A stretch of 64,000 nt of DNA, taken from the NCBI GenBank assembly GCA_002937455.1, contig PTJZ01000001.1:124001-188000 (forward strand). The letters are read 5' to 3'. The position numbers and the translations under genes are program-made. This document shows positions 45,226 to 53,606 of the stretch, piece after piece. Below the pieces are notes generated by a model. That model saw only the letters and a program-made list of their open reading frames with translations. It was not told where the DNA came from and did no database searches. How positions within the stretch are numbered: position 1 is the stretch's first letter; each line of letters opens with the position of its first letter. This DNA comes from Alphaproteobacteria bacterium MarineAlpha11_Bin1 (lineage in GTDB: Bacteria; Pseudomonadota; Alphaproteobacteria; MPNO01; UBA830).

Positions 45226-47544
45226 TTACCCGCACTTTGAATAATCGCAAGCCGTGCAAGTGTCGCAGCCTTCCTGGCGAAAAAGAGCGGCCTGACCACA
45301 TTTGGGGCATTGACGCGGGCGCGGAAACGGACTTTCTTCGGGGCTTATCAATTTTCGTTCTGCAACCGATGGCCACCTTTCAGTCGCGGGCGGCTTCGGC
45401 ATAAAGCCGATATCGATCATGTGGCGTTCAATAACGTCGCCTACAGCCGCCAGTAGAGATGGCACGTAGCGTCCCTGCACCCATTGGCCCCCGCGGGGAT
45501 CAAATACAGCTTTCAGCTCATCTACAACAAAGGACACGTCGCCGCCACGCCGGAACACTGCAGATATTAGACGAGTCAACGCCACCGTCGACGCATAGTG
45601 TTCGGTGTCCTTAGAGTTCACAAATACTTCGAAGGGCCTGCGACGCCCATCTTTTAGTACGTCGTTGATAGTTATATAAATCGCATGATCAGTTTCAGGC
45701 CAGTTAAGCTTATAGGTCTGTCCAGGCAACTCCTCAGGCCGCAACAGAGGCTGGGTCATATAAACGACCCCAGACTCAATTTCACTTTCCAGCACCGGCG
45801 GCGCGGGCTGAAGCAGCGGCAGTTCAGGCTGTGCTGGGTCGGGCTGATCACGTAATGTCAGGACGGAACCGGTAATATCATTTGGTCGATAAGTGGTACA
45901 GCCTTTGCAGCCTGTGTCCCATGCCTCCTGATACACGTCTCTGAATTCATCAAAAGATATCTCGGCGGGTACATTGATCGTTTTTGATATTGAAGAGTCG
46001 ATATATTTCTGAGCGGCTGCCTGCATCACCAAGTGGTCGCTGGGTGAAATTGTCTGTGCACTGACGAAGCTATCCGGCAAGGGTGTATCACCTTTTAAAT
46101 AAAGCCACTGACGATAGGCATAGTCAGAAACATCCTCTTCTCTCTGTGTACCGTCCGGCATCAGCACATTTCGGGTATAGGTATAACTAAACACCGGCTC
46201 GATTCCGGACGAAACGTTATCGGCGAACAATGATATTGTTCCCGTCGGAGCAATAGAAGTTAGCAGTGCATTACGAATGCCGTACTTTCGGATACTATCC
46301 TGAATATCTGGGGGTAATCTGGCAACGATTTTGCCTGCAAGGTAAGCTTCCGCGTCGAAGAGAGGGAAGGCACCTTTTTGTATCGCAAGGTTTACAGATG
46401 AGCGGTAAGCATGATCGCGGATTAATCCCATCCATCTCTCGGTTAGCCCAATAGCCTCCACCGAACCATAGCGCACATCGCACATTATTAAGGCGTCGGC
46501 CAGACCGGTAACGCCCAATCCGATCCTCCTCTTTGCTTTTGCTTCTGCCAATTGCGCATCAAGCGGAAAACTGGACACTTCGATAACATTATCCAGCATG
46601 CGTACTGCTATAGGTATAAGTTCGGCCAACGCGTCCTCGTCCAAGTGCGCCGAACTCTTAAATGGATCGATCACAAGGCGCGCGAGATTAATCGATCCCA
46701 AAAGACATGCGCCGTATGGGGGCAGAGGTTGCTCTCCGCAGGGATTTGTCGCAGCAATAGTTTCGCAATAGCCTAGGTTGTTAGCTTGATTAATTCGATC
46801 GATGAAAATTACGCCGGGCTCGGCATACTCGTACGTGGCCTCCATGATCCGATCCCATAGGACACGGGCGGAAACAGTTTTGTAGATCTTACCATCGAAA
46901 GATAAATCCCAGTCTCTATCTTCACGCACCGCACCCATGAAATTGTCCGTTATGAGAACGGACAAATTAAACATCCGTAGGCGATCGGGTTCATGTTTGG
47001 CGGCGATAAACGCCTCAATATCCGGGTGGTCGGCTCGCAAAGCTGCCATCATGGCACCGCGACGATATCCCGCCGACATAATTGTTCGACACATAGAATC
47101 CCAAACGTCCATGAACGATAGGGGGCCCGAAGCATCAGTACCAGCGCCTCGCACGTTTGCACCCGTGGGCCTTAGAGTTGAGAAATCGTATCCAATACCA
47201 CCACCCTTTTGCATCGTCAGCGCTGCTTCGCGTAGGTGATCGAAAATGCCGCTCATATCATCAGGAATGGTCCCCATGACAAAACAATTAAACAAGGTCA
47301 CATCACGGTTGGTTCCGGCGCCGGCAACAATACGCCCCGCAGGTATAAAACGGAAATCGGACATAACCGCTTGGAACTTTTCTGCCCAAGCCTGCCGTTC
47401 TGCTGGACCTTCCGGTTTGGCTAAGGCAATTGCAATCCTTTTCCAAGTGTCTTCAATAGACTTGTCAACTGGATCACCATCAGCAGTCTTAAGGCGATAT
47501 TTCATATCCCATATCTGATGCGAAATGGCTGAAATCATCGTCAT
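45226..47544 (-). CDS. nrdJ: Adenosylcobalamin-dependent (class II) ribonucleotide reductase
   Basis: Makes deoxyribonucleotides with a B12 radical, independent of oxygen. In 772 residues: the substrate-site cysteine in TLFNCFVMGTIPDDMSG, MQKGGGIGYDFSTLRPTG, the radical-site cysteine in NPCGEQPLPPYGACLLGSIN, and LTSIAPTGTISLFADNVSSG. The C terminus has a cysteine-rich tail, CPKCG...CDTCTACDYSKCG, which serves as a redox-active or zinc element. AGG stands before the start ATG 47544. B12 demand is implied, but I see no cobalamin riboswitch in the leader. Confidence 0.96.
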   Translation of the reverse strand: MTMISAISHQIWDMKYRLKTADGDPVDKSIEDTWKRIAIALAKPEGPAERQAWAEKFQAVMSDFRFIPAGRIVAGAGTNRDVTLFNCFVMGTIPDDMSGIFDHLREAALTMQKGGGIGYDFSTLRPTGANVRGAGTDASGPLSFMDVWDSMCRTIMSAGYRRGAMMAALRADHPDIEAFIAAKHEPDRLRMFNLSVLITDNFMGAVREDRDWDLSFDGKIYKTVSARVLWDRIMEATYEYAEPGVIFIDRINQANNLGYCETIAATNPCGEQPLPPYGACLLGSINLARLVIDPFKSSAHLDEDALAELIPIAVRMLDNVIEVSSFPLDAQLAEAKAKRRIGLGVTGLADALIMCDVRYGSVEAIGLTERWMGLIRDHAYRSSVNLAIQKGAFPLFDAEAYLAGKIVARLPPDIQDSIRKYGIRNALLTSIAPTGTISLFADNVSSGIEPVFSYTYTRNVLMPDGTQREEDVSDYAYRQWLYLKGDTPLPDSFVSAQTISPSDHLVMQAAAQKYIDSSISKTINVPAEISFDEFRDVYQEAWDTGCKGCTTYRPNDITGSVLTLRDQPDPAQPELPLLQPAPPVLESEIESGVVYMTQPLLRPEELPGQTYKLNWPETDHAIYITINDVLKDGRRRPFEVFVNSKDTEHYASTVALTRLISAVFRRGGDVSFVVDELKAVFDPRGGQWVQGRYVPSLLAAVGDVIERHMIDIGFMPKPPATERWPSVAERKLISPEESPFPRPRQCPKCGQAALFRQEGCDTCTACDYSKCG

Positions 47545-47672
47545 TTAGGAGCCTCAATCAGGAGGAGAAAGAAAATAATTTAAGAAATTCATACCGTCAA
47601 TGTTCATGTTTTGTTTTTTTCGGAAATTAGTTTCGTGGCAGCCATATGATTAAAATATCTATATGTAAGTTT

Positions 47673-47718
47673 CGGTCCACCATATCCGGATTCAGAAATT
47701 TCCGGATATGGTGGACCG
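47673..47718. repeat. Perfect 18-bp inverted repeat between nrdJ and plsC
   Basis: CGGTCCACCATATCCGGA (47673-47690) and its exact complement (47701-47718) flank a ten-base loop in the 211-base gap after plsC and before nrdJ. No T-run follows on the minus strand, so intrinsic termination is not assured. It could stabilise the plsC 3' end or be a dispersed palindromic repeat. Confidence 0.75.
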
Positions 47719-47755
47719 GCTTCAAGCCAGCAGCAAACAAATTTATCGATTCGAT

Positions 47756-48475
47756 TTAACCTAAACCCGCTTCTTTAAAAAGTTCCCGGTTGCCGGCATG
47801 GATCCGTCTCGATAATAAAGTTCCAAACGCCGCGGAGTTCAACCCTGGAGGAATTGGTTCCTGGAATGCTGCAACGATGCAACCAGATTTTTTACAAAAG
47901 CTGCGACGTCCCCAGAAATAACCCGAATTTAGTGACACTGGCACGACCGGAACGTTGGTCCGCCTGTACAGCGTAGTGACACCCGGTTTTAACTGCACGA
48001 TCTCGTTAGGTGCCGAGCGAGTTCCACCTGGAAATATCACCACCTTACGACCGTGCGATAACCGGTCGACAACATTTTGGATCATATGGCGCGCCTCGAC
48101 AACGCCTCCCGATCGATCTATCGCAATCATTTTCAGCTTACGCGCGTAAGGACCAAACAATGGTACGCGATAAAGTTCCTGCTTCATTACGAATGCGGGA
48201 TCATCAACCACCGCATAGAATGCAATTGTGTCCCACGCAGACTGATGGGCGGACGCTATAATACAAGGACCTTCGGGCAAATTATCTAAGCCACGAAATT
48301 CGAATTCGAGCGACAGTATCGTTCGCTGAAATTTAAAAATACCGGCAGTCCAGAGACGGATGGCAGCTAGCATTCCACTTTTGGGAAGGGCTAAGAGTGG
48401 GATATAGATTAACATCAATGCAAACGTCCAGGTGAACAAGGCGACATTGAAAATAAGCGACCGTAGAAAGGTCAT
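47756..48475 (-). CDS. plsC: 1-acyl-sn-glycerol-3-phosphate acyltransferase family protein
   Basis: Membrane-associated acyltransferase of 239 residues that probably converts lysophosphatidate to phosphatidate. An N-terminal membrane segment (about 8-28) precedes the catalytic block ASAHQSAWDTIAF (HxxxxD variant) and the binding block VIFPGGTRSAPNE. The start ATG 48475 is chosen because the longer frame to 48559 runs over ydcF. It is the last gene of ftsE-ftsX-ydcF-plsC, an arrangement seen across alphaproteobacteria. Confidence 0.92.
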   Translation of the reverse strand: MTFLRSLIFNVALFTWTFALMLIYIPLLALPKSGMLAAIRLWTAGIFKFQRTILSLEFEFRGLDNLPEGPCIIASAHQSAWDTIAFYAVVDDPAFVMKQELYRVPLFGPYARKLKMIAIDRSGGVVEARHMIQNVVDRLSHGRKVVIFPGGTRSAPNEIVQLKPGVTTLYRRTNVPVVPVSLNSGYFWGRRSFCKKSGCIVAAFQEPIPPGLNSAAFGTLLSRRIHAGNRELFKEAGLG

Positions 48476-48488
48476 GCGAATGCGGCCG

Positions 48489-49094
48489 TCATAAAAGTTC
48501 CCACTCAAAAAGTCCCAGTAGGTATTTATGGTATTCGGAGATCGCCAAACGAAGCGCACCGATTTCTCGCCACCAGCTTTCGTCCGGGAACCCGTCAGGG
48601 AAAACTGGGTGAGGTACTATCACAATGTTAGCAGGTAGAATATGGCGGAACTCCAGAAGGCTTCGCGGCATATGGTAACTGGCGGTAACAATCCTCAACG
48701 ATCTGATGTTTTCTCGACGTATCCAGTCATAGGTTTCCATGGCATTACCGCGAGTGTTATCCGCAGCATAACCAAGAGCTATGCAACATTGGAGATTATC
48801 CGGCGCTCGGCGAGCGAGTTTTAGTAACTCTCGAACATCTACACCCCGATAGACGCCGGAAACAAAAAGTTTTTTTGCCAGACCCCGACCCAAAAGAGAA
48901 AGTCCTTCACCAACTCGTCCGGCTCCACCCGTAAGAACTACGATGGCATCCGTTACCTCCCCGTTATTAGTAGCCGGATTCGGGATAAGCTGAGAGAAAC
49001 GATAAAGTCCTAAAGCCCATGCTAGAAAGGCGAATGACACGATTAAACCTAAACGGAAAACCGGTGACCGGCAGGTTCCGCCTCGACGGGTCAC
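48489..49094 (-). CDS. YdcF family (DUF218) protein
   Basis: A 201-residue protein with an N-terminal membrane anchor (about 12-32) and a DUF218 domain: ATDAIVVLTGGAGRVGEGLS, GYAADNTRGNAMETYDWI and SLRIVTASYHMPRSLLEF. The domain is found in envelope-related proteins such as ElyC/SanA; a role in envelope polysaccharide metabolism is guessed. GTG 49094 overlaps the ftsX stop by four bases and starts the recognisable protein; the longer frame above it lies in ftsX. Confidence 0.88.
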   Translation of the reverse strand: MTRRGGTCRSPVFRLGLIVSFAFLAWALGLYRFSQLIPNPATNNGEVTDAIVVLTGGAGRVGEGLSLLGRGLAKKLFVSGVYRGVDVRELLKLARRAPDNLQCCIALGYAADNTRGNAMETYDWIRRENIRSLRIVTASYHMPRSLLEFRHILPANIVIVPHPVFPDGFPDESWWREIGALRLAISEYHKYLLGLFEWELL

Positions 49095-49963
49095 ATCATC
49101 CGTCCTAAAATGCGTCTTACGGTTATACCAGAGGTCGCAATTACGAGCAGGACTGCCACAATAGGCAGAATGCAAAGCACACCCCATCGAATGTCACCAA
49201 GATCGATATACGGCAAAAGACCCCCTGTTAAACGTTCACCATATAATTGGAAGAGCATGATTGCGCCGGCACCGAACGTAAAGCCGAAAGCCGCACCGAT
49301 ACCTGAAAGCCATAGGGCGTGTATCTGAAATTGACGCGCAATATAGGAATCCTGCGCACCGATAAGATGCAGGACTTCTATAACCTCGCCATGAATTGCG
49401 AGGCCTGTCCGAGTCGTAAACACTACCGTCATCACTGCAGATAGTAGCAGGAACACCAAAACGGATAATAATATCCTCTCGGCAATGTCGGTCAGATCTA
49501 TCAGTCGTTGCAGCCACATGGCATGATCATCCACCGTAGTTCCTGTTGCAATACTTGAAAGACGAGCACCTAGTACTTCGATATCGACGGATAGGCCATC
49601 GACAATGGTAACATCGATCACTGATGGCATGGGAAGATCCAGCGTAGGCGTCATTTTCCCCAACCAGGGTTCTATCAACTTCGCGATTTCGCTTTCGGGT
49701 ATCTGCCTTGCGTTGCGAATTTCTGGCATCCCCCGTAGCAACTGTAATATAGCACTGCTGGAGGCCTGCTGTTCAGGGCCGGCAGGCACCTGGATAGTAA
49801 GCGTACCGGACAGGCTGCGTCGCCAGTTGTCACCCGCAGAAGCCAGAAACATTCCCAACGCGAGACAGAGGGTTGCTAGAAAAACCAGCAGGCCGACCGT
49901 CCACGGCAAAAGGCGGCTCGCTGGATCTCTGCCAAATGGAAGATCCATTGACGGAAGCATCAT
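49091..49963 (-). CDS. ftsX: Cell division protein FtsX
   Basis: Membrane half of the FtsEX complex that controls peptidoglycan hydrolases at the septum. 290 residues with four membrane segments: one near the N terminus (about 22-45), then three in the C-terminal half (about 165-190, 215-240, 262-285) typical of the FtsX/MacB domain. The periplasmic loop (SGTLTIQVPAG to TVDDHAMWLQRL) is of normal size. It begins two bases after ftsE ends. Confidence 0.93.
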   Translation of the reverse strand: MMLPSMDLPFGRDPASRLLPWTVGLLVFLATLCLALGMFLASAGDNWRRSLSGTLTIQVPAGPEQQASSSAILQLLRGMPEIRNARQIPESEIAKLIEPWLGKMTPTLDLPMPSVIDVTIVDGLSVDIEVLGARLSSIATGTTVDDHAMWLQRLIDLTDIAERILLSVLVFLLLSAVMTVVFTTRTGLAIHGEVIEVLHLIGAQDSYIARQFQIHALWLSGIGAAFGFTFGAGAIMLFQLYGERLTGGLLPYIDLGDIRWGVLCILPIVAVLLVIATSGITVRRILGRMM

Positions 49964-49965
49964 TT

Positions 49966-50673
49966 CTAAGTCACTTCGTTTGTTAGGTCGAACATATCAT
50001 TTGGTCCGACAAGAACACCGTTTTCAATTCGGATTCTCGGATGCGGAAAACTTCGTAGCAACTCCTCATTATGAGTTGCTACGACAACCGTCGTGCCAAT
50101 TTTATTCAGCTCTTCCAAGAGATACATTAATCGAATTGCAATTTCGCCATCGACATTTCCTGTGGGCTCGTCGGCTAACAGAATCTGAGGCCGAGCAATC
50201 ACAGCTCGAGCAATGGCGACACGCTGCTTTTCTCCACCGGAGAGTGTGGTTGGTTTAGCATCAATCTGTTCATCAAGCCCGACCCAGCGCAATAGTTCCG
50301 CTACATGATCGCGAATCTTCCCCTCCCTCCCGCCAGCGATACGTAGAGGCAGCGCCACATTATCCAAGGCAGTCAAATGATCCAAAAGACGAAAATCTTG
50401 GAATACAACGCCGATCCGTCGTCTTAAAGACGCTAGTTCCGGACGGGATACAGTGGATACGTCTTGACCGAATATGGAAATTGACCCCCGCGATGGCCGG
50501 TGCGCTAGATACATCAGGCGCATTAGAGAAGATTTTCCCGCACCGCTGGGACCCGTCAGAAAATGAAATGATCCAGCAGAAAGAGAAAACGAAATATCGT
50601 GCAAGACCTCCGCGCCGAAACGATACCTCATACCTACGCTCTCAAAACGGACAATGTCGCCAGGGGCTACCAC
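49966..50673 (-). CDS. ftsE: Cell division ATP-binding protein FtsE
   Basis: ABC-type ATPase of the FtsEX divisome complex; 235 residues. Walker A GPSGAGKSS, Q-loop VFQDFRLLDHLTALDNVALP, signature TLSGGEKQRVAIARAVIARP and Walker B ILLADEPTGNVDGE are complete, as is the switch HNEELL. The start is GTG 50673. First gene of the ftsE-ftsX-ydcF-plsC run, divergent from a zinc-ribbon gene. Confidence 0.95.
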   Translation of the reverse strand: MVAPGDIVRFESVGMRYRFGAEVLHDISFSLSAGSFHFLTGPSGAGKSSLMRLMYLAHRPSRGSISIFGQDVSTVSRPELASLRRRIGVVFQDFRLLDHLTALDNVALPLRIAGGREGKIRDHVAELLRWVGLDEQIDAKPTTLSGGEKQRVAIARAVIARPQILLADEPTGNVDGEIAIRLMYLLEELNKIGTTVVVATHNEELLRSFPHPRIRIENGVLVGPNDMFDLTNEVT

Positions 50674-50741
50674 GGAATTTCCTTTCCAATTGTGCTAGGC
50701 CTCAGAATCGCATAGCCATTGGCCCGTCGTCTAGAATCAGA

Positions 50742-50757
50742 ACCACTTAAAAGTGGT
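50742..50757. promoter_or_regulatory. Palindrome in the ftsE / zinc-ribbon divergent spacer
   Basis: ACCACTT-AA-AAGTGGT is a perfect inverted repeat with seven-base arms in the 108-base gap between the divergent ftsE and zinc-ribbon genes. Its place fits a regulator site acting on either gene. No matching regulator is known to me. Confidence 0.4.
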
Positions 50758-50781
50758 GGCACCATGCGCTATTAAGATCGC

Positions 50782-51597
50782 ATGTTTGTCTCCTGTCCCT
50801 CATGTTCGACTCGATACCTCGTCGATCCCACGAAGATTGGACCAAACGGTCGAGCGGTAAAGTGCGCGAAATGCAGTCATTCTTGGGCTGAGCCCGCACC
50901 TCCCCCGAACGGAACAATCGGTGAGGCGCGAACAGCGTTAAAAGAAAATGCGGCGAAACTCCATGTTGTATCCGCCGAAGCGGAGAAAGAGCGTGAAAAA
51001 AGCGATAAAAGAGGGAGTGTTCGTCATGAAAATACTTGGCTCGGTGAACCACCAGACGCGAGAAATGACGGTGGGCGGAACTTTCTTACGGCCTCGTCAC
51101 AGCTACTAGAATCGGGCAGCTTACGCGAACTAAGGCCCGGAAATAGTGCCCCAATTCGCCGCGCGCAGTATCCTTGGGGAACACGCTTCGCGTGGCTGCT
51201 GCTTTTTGCCGTTGTATTGGGTACACTCGGTGGTGGAATTATGTTTCGGGATATGATCGCCACGACTTGGCCAGTGGCAAATAGAATCTTCGAGCGTATC
51301 GGATATACACCGAAATCCGTAAAGCCGCACTTCAGGCTCCAACATGTCAATCCGACGTATTCCAGCGACGGGGTTCTTCAGGTAGCCGGCGAATTAATTA
51401 ATCTGTCATCATCTACACAAGACAAGCCAAATTTAAGGGTGCTTTTCCTAAATAAATTGGGCAAAACCGTCAAGATTTGGACTTTTAAAATGCAACAGGG
51501 CCCTATGTTGCCGAACGAAGTGGCCAGGTTTTCTATCCAAATTCCTAACTACCCAACTGAGTCAGAACGAATAGAAGTTGGGCTAGCCTCTGAATGA
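50782..51597 (+). CDS. MJ0042-type zinc-ribbon, DUF3426-like membrane protein
   Basis: 271 residues: an N-terminal zinc ribbon with two CxxC knuckles (VSCPSCSTRYLVDPTKIGP and VKCAKCSHSW), a charged linker, one membrane segment (about 137-157), and a C-terminal FxxG/DUF3426-like beta domain (VLQVAGELINLSSSTQDKP). The family is widespread in proteobacteria and of unknown function. It is divergent from ftsE and followed by hpt after 19 bases, the normal alphaproteobacterial order. Confidence 0.88.
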   Translation: MFVSCPSCSTRYLVDPTKIGPNGRAVKCAKCSHSWAEPAPPPNGTIGEARTALKENAAKLHVVSAEAEKEREKSDKRGSVRHENTWLGEPPDARNDGGRNFLTASSQLLESGSLRELRPGNSAPIRRAQYPWGTRFAWLLLFAVVLGTLGGGIMFRDMIATTWPVANRIFERIGYTPKSVKPHFRLQHVNPTYSSDGVLQVAGELINLSSSTQDKPNLRVLFLNKLGKTVKIWTFKMQQGPMLPNEVARFSIQIPNYPTESERIEVGLASE

Positions 51598-51616
51598 GGT
51601 AAACGAAAGGCTCCAA

Positions 51617-52156
51617 ATGATGAATGACTTGCCTGAAATTGAAGTCGTATTCGATGCGGATGCACTTGCTGACCGAATTGAGACTCTGGCAATAGAAATA
51701 GCCAATAATCTGCCGAGCGATTTACTCATAGTGGTGGTTCTAAAAGGTAGTTTCGTATTCGCAGCGGATCTACTGCGGGCACTCGACCGCGCCGGCATGC
51801 GTCCTCGTGTGGATTTCATCACGCTTTCCAGCTATGGCGCCCAAATCGAAAGTTCCGGAACTGTGGAACTGACCCGAGATATTTCGGAGGATGTGAAAGG
51901 CCGAAGCGTCATGATCGTTGATGATATACTCGACAGCGGCCGCACACTTGCCTTCGCAACAGACTTGATGATAGCCCGAGGTGCAGATGCAGTTCATACC
52001 TGTGTGTTACTAGATAAGTATGCAAAACGCGAGGTTTCTATCGAAGCCGACTATGTTGGTTTCCCTGTAGAAGATTTGTTCGTTGTGGGATATGGCATTG
52101 ATATGGCTCACTTATTTCGCAGTCTACCTTTTATCGGAGTGGTTCGTCAGGACTAA
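51617..52156 (+). CDS. hpt: Hypoxanthine phosphoribosyltransferase
   Basis: Salvages hypoxanthine (and guanine) to nucleotides with PRPP; 179 residues. The PRPP loop is seen as VMIVDDILDSGRTLAFATD, with VVLKGSFVFAADLLRAL earlier and YVGFPVEDLFVVGYGID near the C terminus binding the purine. It converges on lysA with 30 bases between the stops. Purine salvage here would also use the adenine pool fed by mtnP. Confidence 0.95.
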   Translation: MMNDLPEIEVVFDADALADRIETLAIEIANNLPSDLLIVVVLKGSFVFAADLLRALDRAGMRPRVDFITLSSYGAQIESSGTVELTRDISEDVKGRSVMIVDDILDSGRTLAFATDLMIARGADAVHTCVLLDKYAKREVSIEADYVGFPVEDLFVVGYGIDMAHLFRSLPFIGVVRQD

Positions 52157-52186
52157 TGCCGTAATTCTAAGGAGCCCTTTGCCACC

Positions 52187-53455
52187 TCATTCGGTTGCGA
52201 TCCAATCCGGAACAATATCCATGCCTATTAGCGTATCAAAGTCTGACCGAGGTCGGATTACAGTGTATAGATCCCCCTTTACCATGACCTCCGGGACCAA
52301 TTGTCTGGAATTATATGTCGACGACATCACTGCGCCGTAGGCACCAGCTGAGCGTAAGACAAATAAATCACCGACCCTAGTCTCGGGCATCTGCCGCTGG
52401 ACTGCGAAAACGTCCCCCGTTTCGCAGACAGGTCCCACGATATCAAGCGGAGATACCGGACCACCGTTTTCAGGTTCAACCACAGGCTCGATCTCATGCC
52501 ATGCGTCATAAAGCGTCGGTCGGATCAAGTCGTTCATTGCGGCGTCTACGATTGCGAAACGACGGCCACCACTTTCCTTCATATGAAGGACCTCGGTAAC
52601 GAGTATACCCGCCTCCCCCGTGAGCCGCCGTCCGGGTTCAAAAGTTATTTTTAAGCCCATTTGTCCAAAAACATTACGGACGATGTCAGCATAATCGCTC
52701 AAGTTCGGCAGAATTTCGTCCCGATAAACGATGCCGAGCCCACCGCCGAGATCGAGGCGTTCTATAACATGCCCCTTGGCACGCAGTTCTCTGACGAGGC
52801 CGGCAATCTTTTCAAAGGCACCTCGAAACGGATCAAGACGCGTTAGCTGCGAACCGATATGTACCGCCAGACCTCGAGGATCGATCCCGTCAAGGATCCG
52901 CGCACGATCATATGCCTCGGCAACACGCTCAAACTGGATGCCGAACTTATCACCGGCACGTCCCGTGGATATTTTGTGGTGCGTATCCGCATCGACATCC
53001 GGATTGACACGAAAAACGATCGTGGCCGTCTTTCCCATATCAGACGCAACTTCTGAAAGGAGGTTGAGCTCCGACTCAGACTCTACGTTGAATTGGCCGC
53101 ATCCGTACTCTAGCGCAACCGCCAACTCTGTTGCCGATTTCCCAACACCAGAGAACACGATCTTTTCTCCGGATATGCCGGCTGCTACGGAACGTCGAAG
53201 TTCTCCTTCCGATACAACATCAGCCCCAGCTCCCATACCGGCAAACAGACTAATTACCGCCTGATTGCTATTTGCTTTCACAGCATAGCAAATTTCTGCG
53301 TTTAAACCTTGGAAAGCCGAAGCGAACCGGCGATAGTTATCCTCCAGTATAGACGCTGAATAACAATAGAATGGTGTACCGATAAAACTAGAGATTTCGG
53401 TAATTGGCACGTCCTCAGCAAACAACTTCCCACCACGATAAGAAAAATCCGTCAT
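52187..53455 (-). CDS. lysA: Diaminopimelate decarboxylase
   Basis: Last step of lysine synthesis, PLP fold type III; 422 residues. The PLP lysine is in EICYAVKANSNQAVISLF, the glycine-rich phosphate site in RLDLGGGLGIVY, and the catalytic cysteine in GPVCETGDVF, with AYGAVMSSTYN at the end. The start at ATG 53455 begins MTDFSYRGGKLFAEDVPI, matching the family; the longer frame above lies in lptM. It follows lptM after ten bases in argH-lptM-lysA. Confidence 0.96.
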   Translation of the reverse strand: MTDFSYRGGKLFAEDVPITEISSFIGTPFYCYSASILEDNYRRFASAFQGLNAEICYAVKANSNQAVISLFAGMGAGADVVSEGELRRSVAAGISGEKIVFSGVGKSATELAVALEYGCGQFNVESESELNLLSEVASDMGKTATIVFRVNPDVDADTHHKISTGRAGDKFGIQFERVAEAYDRARILDGIDPRGLAVHIGSQLTRLDPFRGAFEKIAGLVRELRAKGHVIERLDLGGGLGIVYRDEILPNLSDYADIVRNVFGQMGLKITFEPGRRLTGEAGILVTEVLHMKESGGRRFAIVDAAMNDLIRPTLYDAWHEIEPVVEPENGGPVSPLDIVGPVCETGDVFAVQRQMPETRVGDLFVLRSAGAYGAVMSSTYNSRQLVPEVMVKGDLYTVIRPRSDFDTLIGMDIVPDWIATE

Positions 53456-53465
53456 GGAAAAGCCC

Positions 53466-53606
53466 TTAACTCGAGGTCGGGTATTGGGTCGGAAATTTAG
53501 GCGACCCGGGCGGTGAGTCAACGTCACTAGGCTTCTTGCCACAGGCCCCAACTGAAATTCCAAGGACCAAACCCATTAGGACCGTCAATATGTACCGATC
53601 TGCCAT
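53466..53606 (-). CDS. lptM: LptM-type small lipoprotein
   Basis: A 46-residue lipoprotein between argH and lysA. It has a hydrophobic signal and a lipobox-like LGISVGAC, then the family's GKK and a proline-rich tail (PPGSPKFPTQYPTSS) typical of LptM/YifL proteins, which assist maturation of the LptD translocon at the outer membrane. The ATG overlaps the argH stop (TGATG), and the position between argH and lysA is conserved in proteobacteria. It is easily missed because of its size. Confidence 0.85.
   Translation of the reverse strand: MADRYILTVLMGLVLGISVGACGKKPSDVDSPPGSPKFPTQYPTSS

Noticed and set aside
47545..47755. Cobalamin riboswitch in front of nrdJ
   Set aside because: Expected for a B12-dependent enzyme, but the leader lacks a convincing B12 box and the needed length of structured RNA; the only clear structure is the 18-bp palindrome. 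No NrdR box pair is seen either.
49605..50258. Plus-strand open frame of 217 codons across the ftsX/ftsE junction
   Set aside because: Antisense to two well-supported genes with no recognisable motif.
52731..53264. Plus-strand open frame of 177 codons opposite lysA
   Set aside because: Ser/Pro/Arg-rich shadow of lysA.
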